Shown in pieces: positions 57,029-64,000 of a stretch of DNA of 64,000 bases; position 1 is the stretch's first letter, and each line of letters opens with the position of its first letter. The notes beneath the pieces were generated by a model. The model had not been told where the DNA came from. It searched no databases and saw only the letters and a list, made by a program, of their open reading frames with translations. Source of the stretch: Pseudonocardia sediminis (GTDB lineage Bacteria; Actinomycetota; Actinomycetes; Mycobacteriales; Pseudonocardiaceae); NCBI RefSeq assembly GCF_004217185.1, contig NZ_SHKL01000001.1, forward strand, positions 6,198,001-6,262,000, in the 5' to 3' direction. Both the position numbers and the translations under genes were made by a program.

Positions 57029-57604
57029 TCACGATCCCGGCAGGTCGGCGGCCAGGCGGCGCAGCTCCGGGAGTTCGCCGGTGGGCGCGGTGGAGATCGA
57101 CGTCGCCAGCTCGCGGGCCGGGCCGAACGTCCCACCGTCGAGCTCGAGGCGCGACATCTCCGCGGCCCCCGTCTCGCTGTCGGCCGACGCCAGCAGCACG
57201 TCGCGGTCGAACTCCGCCGCCGGTGCCGCCGTCAGACGGGCGAGCGTCGCATCGTCGATCCAGCCGGCGGCCGCCGTCGCGTCCCCGGACTGCGGGGTGA
57301 GGCCGAGCTCGGTGACCCAGCTGGTGAGCCGCTGCTCCTCGGGTGTCTGCTCGGCGACGATCCGCCGCCCGAAGGCCCGCACGCGAGGGTCGGTGCCCCG
57401 GGCCGCGGCCAGCTCACCGACCTCGATCGCCCGCCGGTGGTGCGGCAGCATGTGCTGGACGAACGCCGCGTCGACCGCGGTGGGCCCGCCCGCCGGCGCC
57501 GGCTCGGGAGCCTCCGTGGCGGACAGCCGGCTGCACGCCGCGGCCACGGCCAGGAACGCCGCGACGACGAGCACCGCGCGGGAGGCCGTGCGGACCGTCG
57601 CCAT
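57029..57604 (-). CDS. DUF305 lipoprotein
   Basis: A 191-residue exported protein. The signal ends VAAACS, a fair lipobox with Cys24, so it is probably a lipoprotein. DUF305 motifs are FVQHMLPHHRRAIEVGELA and a second weaker repeat (DDATLARLTAAPAAEFDRDVLLA), which normally holds another H-M...H-H but here lacks the His. DUF305 proteins are ferritin-like helical bundles, sometimes linked to copper. ATG 57604. A 66-nt palindrome lies upstream. Confidence 0.9.
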   Translation of the reverse strand: MATVRTASRAVLVVAAFLAVAAACSRLSATEAPEPAPAGGPTAVDAAFVQHMLPHHRRAIEVGELAAARGTDPRVRAFGRRIVAEQTPEEQRLTSWVTELGLTPQSGDATAAAGWIDDATLARLTAAPAAEFDRDVLLASADSETGAAEMSRLELDGGTFGPARELATSISTAPTGELPELRRLAADLPGS

Positions 57605-57687
57605 GGAGCGAGTGTGCTCCGACGGGCCCGTCCCCGCCCGGCTCCTCGCGTGGACCGGCAGCTCCCGATGTCCTCGCCGGCGCCGTC

Positions 57688-57753
57688 ATGATCGATCTGT
57701 GGGTGACGATCGGTGCCACCCGTGGCACCGATCGCACCTCACAGATCGATCAT
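57688..57753. repeat. 66-nt near-perfect palindrome in a divergent intergenic region
   Basis: Outer arms ATGATCGATCTGTG and CACAGATCGATCAT pair perfectly over 14 bp, and inner arms CGATCGGTGCCAC and GTGGCACCGATCG over 13 bp, with GGTG/CACC between them and a 2-nt centre. It lies between the starts of two divergent genes, so it is not a terminator of either. It could be a mobile palindromic element or a large regulatory dyad. Confidence 0.75.
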
Positions 57754-57894
57754 CCCGCTGCGCCGGTGGCGACGGCACCGATCCACACCGTCGGGGTAAC
57801 GCTCCGTACCGAATCGACGACGCATCACCCGTGCGGCATGGAGAAACCTCTCCACACGATCGAGCCGCGGCGACGTCGACCGCGGAGGATCTTG

Positions 57895-58536
57895 GTGAGT
57901 GGGCGGAATCAACCGCGCGGACCGGACGGTCGGTGGATCAAGAGTTCCGGTGTCCTCGCCGTGATCCTCGCCGTGGTCGTCGGAATCGGGATCAACGGCG
58001 GCGCGATCGGGTCGTCTGCCGGAAGCAGCGGTGCCGCCGGAAGATCCGGGACCGGTAAGACCCAGTCGAAGGCACGCGACCGCGACACCACGGCTCTCGT
58101 CCGGCGTTTGACCGATCAGAACCTCCGCGTCGAGGTCCTCTCGACGTCGTCGGACGACGACTGCGCACGACTGTCCTACGGGCAGGTGAGGAGCTACTTC
58201 GCCGCGAATCGATGCGCTGCGATGTACCGCGTCCTCCTCCAGGTGACCGACCGTCGGCAGGCAGTCGCCGTCGTCGCCGTCGCGTCGGTCGACATGGCCG
58301 ACGAATCCCGAGGACGGAGGCTCAAGACCCTCGTCGACACCTACGGGACCGGGAACATCTCGGAGTTGACCAGCTCTCGTCGGGCGCTCCGCGGCGTCCG
58401 GTGGACCGGTCAGCACTACGTGTCCATGAGGGACGGAACCACCATGGTGAACGCGCAGGCTGAACCGGTCGGCCGGACCGCCGCCGCCGCGAAGGTCGCC
58501 GGGATCGCCGCGACGGCCGTGACGACGGCTCCCTGA
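57895..58536 (+). CDS. Membrane-anchored protein, unassigned
   Basis: A 213-residue protein from GTG 57895, chosen because GGAGGA lies 6 nt upstream; the frame also offers ATG 57838. It has a basic start (SGRNQPRGPDGRWIKSSG), one membrane helix (VLAVILAVVVGIGI), a Gly/Ser linker and an extracytoplasmic domain with two Cys (DDDCARLSYGQ, ANRCAAMY) that could pair. The domain resembles no family I know. Base composition is lower in GC than neighbours around 57780-58150. Confidence 0.72.
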   Translation: MSGRNQPRGPDGRWIKSSGVLAVILAVVVGIGINGGAIGSSAGSSGAAGRSGTGKTQSKARDRDTTALVRRLTDQNLRVEVLSTSSDDDCARLSYGQVRSYFAANRCAAMYRVLLQVTDRRQAVAVVAVASVDMADESRGRRLKTLVDTYGTGNISELTSSRRALRGVRWTGQHYVSMRDGTTMVNAQAEPVGRTAAAAKVAGIAATAVTTAP

Positions 58537-58553
58537 GCACGGACGGCGCCGTC

Positions 58554-58940
58554 TCAGGACCGGTGCGACGCACCCGCTCCGTCGAGGAGGAGCGACTTCC
58601 AGATCTTGCCCTCGCGACGCCCGGACGTCACGTCGCCGATCGACCCGGCGGCCGAGATCAGCTCGGGACCGACCAGCTCGGCCACCGACCGGCTCAACGA
58701 CGCGGGCGCACCGTTCGGGCGGGTCAGCGAGATCCGGTACCGGGTGCCGCCGACCGTCGCCTTGAACCCGCCGGAGAAGTAGTACCAGGGAAACGTCACC
58801 CCGCTGACGGCGTCGACCGGCTCGTCGAAGACGACACCCTCGTCGCCGGTGAACGACAGCCGGCCGTCGACCAGGGCCAGTGCACCCGGCGTGTTCATGA
58901 TCCCGTTCAGGATCCAGGCCGGACCGATGTGGTTGTTCAT
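58554..58940 (-). CDS. Beta-rich cytosolic protein, unassigned
   Basis: A 128-residue protein with GAGGAGA before ATG 58940. Strands dominate (GALALVDGRLSFTGDEGVVFDEPVDAVSGVTFPWYYFSGGFKATVGGTRYRISLTRP), the pattern of a GRAM/PH-like barrel, followed by a helix. No signal peptide or Cys. Function unknown. Upstream of it on the same strand is the membrane-protein gene at 59038. Confidence 0.75.
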   Translation of the reverse strand: MNNHIGPAWILNGIMNTPGALALVDGRLSFTGDEGVVFDEPVDAVSGVTFPWYYFSGGFKATVGGTRYRISLTRPNGAPASLSRSVAELVGPELISAAGSIGDVTSGRREGKIWKSLLLDGAGASHRS

Positions 58941-59037
58941 GCTTCTCCTCGTCTCCGCTGGTCGGATGGCCTGATCGGCCCGAGGGGAACGGTGCCGGAC
59001 GGGCACCGGCATGCCCATCCCAGAAAGTGGGGATCGG

Positions 59038-59847
59038 TCAGGAGTGGTCGGTGAACGTCCCGGCCAGGCGCAGTCCGCTGCCTCCGGCCATCCGGAGCAG
59101 ACCGGCCGTGGCGATGATGATGCCGAGCATCTCCATCGCCTCCTCGAGCCCGCCGAGGACGAGGTAGACGAGGTCGTCGGTCTGCCCGGTGGCGTCGAAC
59201 CACCAGCCCTCGACGGCCTCCATCCCGACCGCGCCGCCGACGAAGACCAGCGCGGCGAGTGCGATCAGGCGCCCGCCCGGGCGGCGCAGCACCATCGGTC
59301 CGCACCACAGTGCGACGGCCGCGACCAGCACCATCGCCGGGATGATCCAGGCGTAGGTGAGGAACCCGCTGGTCCCGAGCACGTTGTGCAGGATGTAGCC
59401 GACCTGCTCGTGGTTGGCCGACACCTCGTCCATCGACACGACGAGCACCGCCAGGGCCAGCACGGTCCAGCGCAGACGCTCCGTGCGCACCGAGTTCGCC
59501 GCGATCAGCGCGAGCAGGCCGGCGTTGACCAGGTGCAGCGCGGAGCTGAACCAGGTCGCGATGTTCAGCTCGCCGCCGAGCCGGATCGCCTGCGGGATCT
59601 CGAACCCGGGGGTGCCGTAGCCGATCGCCATGGCGGTGAAGTGGGCGATCACCAGGACGGCGGCGATCCCGAGCGCGACCCGCAGGATCGAGTTGCCGCG
59701 GACGAGCGACAGGTGCGGCGCGGCATCCGGGACGGCACCCGCCGGAACGGGGGCAGGAGCGTGGGCGGGAGCGGCCTCGACGCGGGCGATCTTCTGGGTC
59801 GCCGGGTCGTCGTCGGCCGTCCAGGCCGTGTGACGTCCAACGGTCAT
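59038..59847 (-). CDS. Polytopic membrane protein with conserved-looking in-membrane acidic/His motif
   Basis: A 269-residue protein with a 65-residue Ala/Pro-rich cytoplasmic start and about seven hydrophobic segments. Between two helices lies VVSMDEVSANHEQVGYIL, a cluster of Asp, Glu and His of the kind that binds metal in membrane hydrolases; a later EAVEGWWFDATG and GGLEEAMEMLG add acidic residues. I do not recognise the family. ATG 59847 has GGAG upstream. Possibly co-transcribed with the gene at 58554. Confidence 0.75.
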   Translation of the reverse strand: MTVGRHTAWTADDDPATQKIARVEAAPAHAPAPVPAGAVPDAAPHLSLVRGNSILRVALGIAAVLVIAHFTAMAIGYGTPGFEIPQAIRLGGELNIATWFSSALHLVNAGLLALIAANSVRTERLRWTVLALAVLVVSMDEVSANHEQVGYILHNVLGTSGFLTYAWIIPAMVLVAAVALWCGPMVLRRPGGRLIALAALVFVGGAVGMEAVEGWWFDATGQTDDLVYLVLGGLEEAMEMLGIIIATAGLLRMAGGSGLRLAGTFTDHS

Positions 59848-59989
59848 GTCCGGGCTCCTTCGCGCAAGTCCGGCCGTTCGACCTCCTCCGATGAACGTCA
59901 ACGGGGATGGTGGGCGTCGGGCGACCGTCCGTGGGGTGACGTGAGGGTAAACGAGCTGCCCGGTAACCGGTCACGCCACACCGGACCGC

Positions 59990-60955
59990 TCACGACCAGG
60001 GACGTCCCGAACGGGTGGCCCAGTACTGCTGCGCGGGCTCGGCCAGAGCGTCCAGCTCGTCGTCGATCCCGTCCGGGAGCACGACGTCGACGGCGGCGAC
60101 GTTGCTCGCCAGCTGGGCGGTCCCGACCGGCCCGAGCAGCACGTGCCCGGCCCACGGACGGGTCAGCACCGCGGCCACGGCGAGCCGGTCGAGCGGCACG
60201 TCCAGCCGGTCCGCGAGGTCGGCCGCCGCGCGTGCCGCCGCCGTGCCGTCGTCGCCGCCCGGGGCGAGCCGGCCGTTCGCGAACGCCTCCTTGACGATCA
60301 CCCGCGCACCGGAGTCCGCAGCCTCGGCCAGAGCCGGACCGGCCGAGGGTTCGAGCGCGTTCCACGTCGACTGGAACGAGGTGAACAGCGGCTCCCCGTC
60401 CACCCGGACGTCGAGGGCCCGCCGGATCGCCTCGGGCTGGCGCGGGCCGGAGGTGGAGATCCCGAGCCGGATGCCGCGCTCGCGCAGCCCGGCCATCGCC
60501 CGGTGCACGCCGGTGTCGTCGAGCACGCCGGTCTCGAGCGTCGCCGAGTGCACGTGGTAGATCCCGAGCCGGTCCCCCAGCAGGTCCAGGCTCTGTGCGG
60601 ACTGCTCGGTGAACGCCGGCAGCGAGTGGTCCTTGATCTCGTGGACGTCGGCGTCGACCCGCCAGTCGCCGACGTAGCGGTAGCCCCACTTCGAGCCGAT
60701 CTCGACGTCGGAGACCTCGGGGTGGTCGGCCAGCCAGCCGGCCAGGAACTCCTCGGCCCGGCCGTAGGAGCGGGCGACGTCGAGGTAGCGGAGGCCGTGG
60801 GCGTACGCGGCGTCGAGGAGCTCGCGGGTCCGGTCGCGGAGCTGCTCGACCCCGCGGGCGTCGCCGAGGTCGGCGGCGCGGCCGGAGGTGATGTACGCGG
60901 GACGGGCCACCGCGGCCAGGCCGAGGCCGAGGCGGGAGAGGTCGGAACGGGCCAT
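59990..60955 (-). CDS. Aldo/keto reductase
   Basis: A 321-residue AKR TIM barrel: LDVARSYGRAEEFLAGWL holds the catalytic Asp and Tyr, WGYRYVGDW supplies the Lys-equivalent strand region (EIGSKWGY) and DRLGIYHVHSATLE the His. The C-terminal part AAVLTRPWAGHVLLGPVGTAQLASNVAA is the NADPH pocket. ATG 60955 starts the domain; 35 upstream codons are open but overlap the repeat-containing promoter. Divergent from the ChrB-like gene, sharing the promoter region with two 20-bp direct repeats. Confidence 0.92.
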   Translation of the reverse strand: MARSDLSRLGLGLAAVARPAYITSGRAADLGDARGVEQLRDRTRELLDAAYAHGLRYLDVARSYGRAEEFLAGWLADHPEVSDVEIGSKWGYRYVGDWRVDADVHEIKDHSLPAFTEQSAQSLDLLGDRLGIYHVHSATLETGVLDDTGVHRAMAGLRERGIRLGISTSGPRQPEAIRRALDVRVDGEPLFTSFQSTWNALEPSAGPALAEAADSGARVIVKEAFANGRLAPGGDDGTAAARAAADLADRLDVPLDRLAVAAVLTRPWAGHVLLGPVGTAQLASNVAAVDVVLPDGIDDELDALAEPAQQYWATRSGRPWS

Positions 60956-61000
60956 GCCCCCAGCGTGCCGTGCCGCAGCCGGGACACCGTCGACGGCCGG

Positions 61001-61042
61001 ATTCTCTTGAGACACTTGCTTCATTCTCTTGAAACACTTGTT
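61001..61042. promoter_or_regulatory. Two 20-bp direct repeats in a divergent promoter
   Basis: 61001-61020 and 61023-61042 agree at 18 of 20 positions (core ATTCTCTTGA-R-ACACTTG). They start 22 bp apart, about two helical turns, and are AT-richer than the surroundings. They lie between the aldo/keto reductase and ChrB-like genes and look like binding sites for one regulator acting on both. Confidence 0.72.
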
Positions 61043-61079
61043 GCGTTCCGGCACCCCCACTGGCGTAACGTCAGTCCCC

Positions 61080-61670
61080 GTGTCCGATCACGGCGATGAC
61101 GCCCCAGGCTGGGTCCTGCTCCTTGCCCAGCTCCCTGCTTCCCCCTCCAGCCCACGGGTCACGTTGTGGCGCCGCGCCAAGGCGGTGGGTGCGGTCGGTC
61201 TGCAGAACGGCGCCTGGGTGCTGCCCGGATCGGACGACAACGTCGAGTTCTTCCGCACCCTCGCGGCCTTCGTCCGCGACCACAACGGCGCCGCACACGC
61301 GCTGAGCGTCCGCACCGTCGAGGACACCGGCGACGACGAGATCGTCGCCCGGTTCCGGAGCGAGCGGTCCAAGGAGTTCGCGGAGCTGAACGAACGCGGC
61401 GTGGCGCTGCTCTCCGAGCTGGACCGGGAGGCGTCGAAGGGAAACTTCAGCTTCGCCGAGCTGGAGGAGAACGAGCAGGTCCTGGAGCGGCTCGCGGGCT
61501 GGCTCGACAAGATCGTCGCGCGCGACTTCTTCCCGGACGAGCGCACCAAGGACGCCGCCGAGCTGCTGGACCGCTGCCGTCGCGCGGTCGAGGGCTTCAC
61601 CGCCTCGGTGTACCGCGCCGAGGGCGTCGCCCCCGAGCTCCCGCCCACCACCGAGACGGGCGAACGATGA
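61080..61670 (+). CDS. ChrB-like (chromate-resistance regulator N-terminal domain) protein
   Basis: A 196-residue protein whose start GWVLLLAQLPASPSSPRVTLWRRAKAVGAVGLQNGAWVLP matches the ChrB N-terminal domain, followed by a helical part (FAELNERGVALLSELDREASKGNFSFAELEENEQVLERL). The C-terminal ChrB domain of about 150 residues is absent. ChrB regulates chromate efflux in other bacteria; no chrA gene is seen here, though a P-type ATPase follows. GTG 61080 is chosen: a TAACGT -10 at 61066-61071 would start the transcript there, making it leaderless. It could bind the repeats at 61001. Confidence 0.84.
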   Translation: MSDHGDDAPGWVLLLAQLPASPSSPRVTLWRRAKAVGAVGLQNGAWVLPGSDDNVEFFRTLAAFVRDHNGAAHALSVRTVEDTGDDEIVARFRSERSKEFAELNERGVALLSELDREASKGNFSFAELEENEQVLERLAGWLDKIVARDFFPDERTKDAAELLDRCRRAVEGFTASVYRAEGVAPELPPTTETGER

Positions 61671-61710
61671 CCCCGGCCGCGAGCACCCCGCCCCGCAACG
61701 GGCGACGTCG

Positions 61711-64000
61711 GTGAGCGACGCCGAGCTGCTCGCCCACGACCCCGGCCTCGACCGGGCGCACGCCTCGACCGCCGACGCCGCCGTCTCCGCGCTGGGGACC
61801 GACTCCACCCGCGGCCTGACCGACGCCGACGCGGCGTCGAGGCTGACGGCCACGGGCGCGAACCGCTTCCGGACGCCGCGCCGCGTCACGTTCCGGCACG
61901 TCCTCGCCGACGAGATCACCGAGCCGATGATGCTGCTCCTGGTGGCCGTCGCCGTGCTCTACAGCGTGTGGGGACGGCTCGAGGACACGATCGCGATCGT
62001 CGTCATCATCTCGGCGGTCGTGCTGGTGGAGGTGTTCGCCGAGTACCGCGCGAAGACGGTGATCGCCGCCCTGGGGAAGCTGACCGCACCGACCGCACCG
62101 GTACTGCGCGACGGCCGCACCGAGCAGGTCCCGACCGAGGACCTGGTGCCCGGTGACGTGATCCCGCTCCGCGCCGGGGCGCGGGTGCCCGCCGACGTCC
62201 GGCTCGTCGGGACGTGGGGCCTGCGGGTCGACGAGTCCGCGCTGACCGGCGAGTCGGTGGCCGTCGGCAAGGACGCCGACGACGTGCTGCCCGACGACAC
62301 GGCACTCGCCGAGCGGACGAACCTCGCCTTCGCCGGGACGACGGTCGCCGCCGGGCGCGCCCGCGGTGTCGTCGTGGCGACCGGCATGGCCACCGAGCTG
62401 GGCCGGATCACCGGTCTGGTGCTGGAGGCCAAGCCGCCGCGGACGGCGATGCAGCAGGCGATGCGCGACCTGTCGCGGGTGCTGGCGATGGTGGCGATCG
62501 GGTTCAGCGTGCTGGTGCCGCTGATCGGGATCATCGGCGGGCAGCCGTGGCGCGAGATGGTCCTGACCGGGCTGACCATGGCGTTCGCGACCGTCCCGGA
62601 GGAGCTGCCGATCATCATCAGCCTCGTCCTCGGACTGGGCGCCTACCGGCTCTCCCGCCGCAACGGCCTGGTGCGGCGCCTGCGCGCGGCCGAAGCCCTC
62701 GGCACCGTCACCACGATCGCGACCGACAAGACCGGCACGCTGACCGAGAACCGCATGGCGGTGACCTCGCTCGCCGCCGACGCGATCCCCGACGACCACC
62801 TGCTCGCGCTCGGCGCGGCCTGCCACGACGCGACGACCGAAGGCACGGAGTTCGCCGGTGACCCGACCGACGTCGCCTTCCTCGAGGCCGCCCGCGACCG
62901 CGACCTGCTCCCGGGCAGCCCCGGCGGCGTGTTCGGTGACGTCGTGGCGCGCTTCGCGTTCGACGCGCACCGGGAGTCCATGACGGTCGTCCACACCCGT
63001 GACGACGGCCGGTTCCTACTGATCACCAAGGGTGCGCCGGAGGCGCTGCTGGAGCGGTGCACCGCCCGCGGCGGCCACCGGGCACTGGGCGCGGACGACC
63101 GGGCCGAGCTCGCCGCGCGGGCCGAACGGATGGCCGCCGACGGACTGCGGGTCATCGCCGTCGCCACCCGGGTCCTGGCCGTCGTCCCCGCGTCCGTGCA
63201 GGACGCCGAGGAGCACCTGACGTTCGCCGGGCTGGTCGGGCTCGAGGACCCGCCCCGCGCCGAGGTTCCCGAGGCGATGGCGGCGGCGCGCCGGGCCGGG
63301 ATCCGCGTCCTGATGGTCACCGGCGACCACCCCGCCTGCGCGCGTGCCATCGCCGCGCAGATCGGCCTCGACGGCGCCGGTCCGCTGCTCACCGGTCACG
63401 AGCTCGACCGCCTGGACGACGCCGCGCTGACCGAGGCCGTGTCCCGCACGTCCCTGTTCGCGCGCGTGACGCCGGAGCACAAGATCCGCCTGGTCGAGGC
63501 CCTGCAGGGACGCGGCGAGATCGTCGCGGTGACCGGCGACGGGATCAACGACGCCCCCGCCCTGGCCCGCGCCGACGTCGGCATCGCGATGGGCGCGTCC
63601 GGCACCGACGTCGCCCGCGACTCCGCCGACCTGGTCCTCGCCGACGACAACTTCGCCACCATCACGCGTGCCCTGCGCGAGGGCCGCACGCTCTACGACA
63701 ACCTGCGCAAGGGCGTGAAGTACTACCTGGCCTGCAAGGCCGGCCTCGTCGTGACGACGGCCGTCGGCGTCCTGGTCGGGCTGCCCATCCCGTTCGCCCC
63801 GATTCAGATCGTGGTGATGGAGATGTTCATGGACATCGCCGGCAGCGCCACGTTCGCCGCCGAACCGGCCGAGCGCGACGCCATGAACCGGCCGCCCCGC
63901 GACCCGCGGGACCGCTTCCTGGACCGGGCGCTGGTGCGGGGGCTGATCGCGGGCGGGGTGTCGCTGTTCGCCGCCGTCGGCGGGATCTACCTGGTGGCGT
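61711..64000 (+). CDS. Cation-transporting P-type ATPase (3' end beyond the window)
   Basis: The frame from GTG 61711 is open to the right edge (763 codons). It holds all P-type landmarks: actuator DESALTGES, the TM4 motif TVPEELPIII, phosphorylation site DKTGTLT with Asp339, nucleotide-domain KGAPEALL, MVTGDHP and the hinge TGDGINDAPALARADVGIAMG. The N-terminus lacks heavy-metal Cys motifs, and PEELP instead of CPx makes it a P2-like pump for Ca2+, Mg2+ or similar, not a copper/zinc pump. It begins 40 nt after the ChrB-like gene and probably shares its operon. The last TM helices are missing from view. Confidence 0.93.
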   Translation, partial: MSDAELLAHDPGLDRAHASTADAAVSALGTDSTRGLTDADAASRLTATGANRFRTPRRVTFRHVLADEITEPMMLLLVAVAVLYSVWGRLEDTIAIVVIISAVVLVEVFAEYRAKTVIAALGKLTAPTAPVLRDGRTEQVPTEDLVPGDVIPLRAGARVPADVRLVGTWGLRVDESALTGESVAVGKDADDVLPDDTALAERTNLAFAGTTVAAGRARGVVVATGMATELGRITGLVLEAKPPRTAMQQAMRDLSRVLAMVAIGFSVLVPLIGIIGGQPWREMVLTGLTMAFATVPEELPIIISLVLGLGAYRLSRRNGLVRRLRAAEALGTVTTIATDKTGTLTENRMAVTSLAADAIPDDHLLALGAACHDATTEGTEFAGDPTDVAFLEAARDRDLLPGSPGGVFGDVVARFAFDAHRESMTVVHTRDDGRFLLITKGAPEALLERCTARGGHRALGADDRAELAARAERMAADGLRVIAVATRVLAVVPASVQDAEEHLTFAGLVGLEDPPRAEVPEAMAAARRAGIRVLMVTGDHPACARAIAAQIGLDGAGPLLTGHELDRLDDAALTEAVSRTSLFARVTPEHKIRLVEALQGRGEIVAVTGDGINDAPALARADVGIAMGASGTDVARDSADLVLADDNFATITRALREGRTLYDNLRKGVKYYLACKAGLVVTTAVGVLVGLPIPFAPIQIVVMEMFMDIAGSATFAAEPAERDAMNRPPRDPRDRFLDRALVRGLIAGGVSLFAAVGGIYLVA

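Noticed and set aside
1..64000. CRISPR array, prophage, insertion sequence, tRNA or rRNA
   Set aside because: No repeat-spacer pattern, integrase, transposase or phage gene, and no tRNA- or rRNA-like stretch, was seen; the tandem repeat at 40607 is too short and spacer-free.

Overview
This is a high-GC (about 70%) chromosomal segment with GTG starts, ATGA operon overlaps, leaderless-looking promoters, Rpf and DUF1707 proteins. That points to an actinomycete; the gene content fits the Pseudonocardiaceae (inference, no marker gene present). I saw no rRNA, tRNA, CRISPR, prophage or insertion sequence.

1-24 kb is a large catabolic block. Set A holds an FMN 2-hydroxyacid dehydrogenase, an RraA-type aldolase, an amidohydrolase and a GntR regulator, plus a minus-strand operon of [3Fe-4S] ferredoxin, MHS transporter, Rieske protein, second amidohydrolase and second MHS transporter. 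Both promoters of set A carry nearly the same 21-bp operator (2202-2222 and 10208-10228). Set B holds a LimB-like flavin monooxygenase, a Baeyer-Villiger monooxygenase (BVMO), an NTF2-like protein, 3-hydroxyacyl-CoA dehydrogenase, acyl-CoA dehydrogenase, enoyl-CoA hydratase, three acyl-CoA ligases (one lacking its C-terminus) and a TetR regulator. Its promoters carry a second palindrome, GTCAAC-N6-GTTGAC. The natural reading is oxygenation and ring opening of a cyclic or terpenoid-like compound, CoA activation and beta-oxidation-like shortening, with hydroxy- and oxo-acid products handled by set A. The substrate cannot be named from sequence.

24-36 kb: type II dehydroquinase, a NarL-type two-component system, small DUF1707 and membrane proteins, an ArsR/AHSA1 operon with a visible operator, DUF1992 and NERD proteins, a fused PabB-PabC, and a lipase / LLM oxidoreductase / acyl-CoA dehydrogenase group.

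36-54 kb: an Rpf-like protein behind a structured non-coding stretch, a TetR / NTF2 / NmrA unit with paired operators, Ogt, methyltransferases, an RmlC-like epimerase, SDR and PadR genes, a zinc alcohol dehydrogenase, a DHA2 exporter with a HxlR regulator, two divergent L,D-transpeptidases and a MASE1-PAS-GGDEF protein.

54-64 kb: a SAM (S-box) riboswitch followed by a cysteine-containing leader peptide and an OsmC-like operon, a FabH-like synthase, DUF305 and several unassigned proteins, an aldo/keto reductase divergent from a ChrB-like gene with tandem operator-like repeats, and a P-type ATPase that runs off the right edge.

A recurring 44-bp hairpin (89-131, 5476-5519, 24494-24537) sits at the 3' ends of three minus-strand operons and looks like a genome-specific terminator or REP family.
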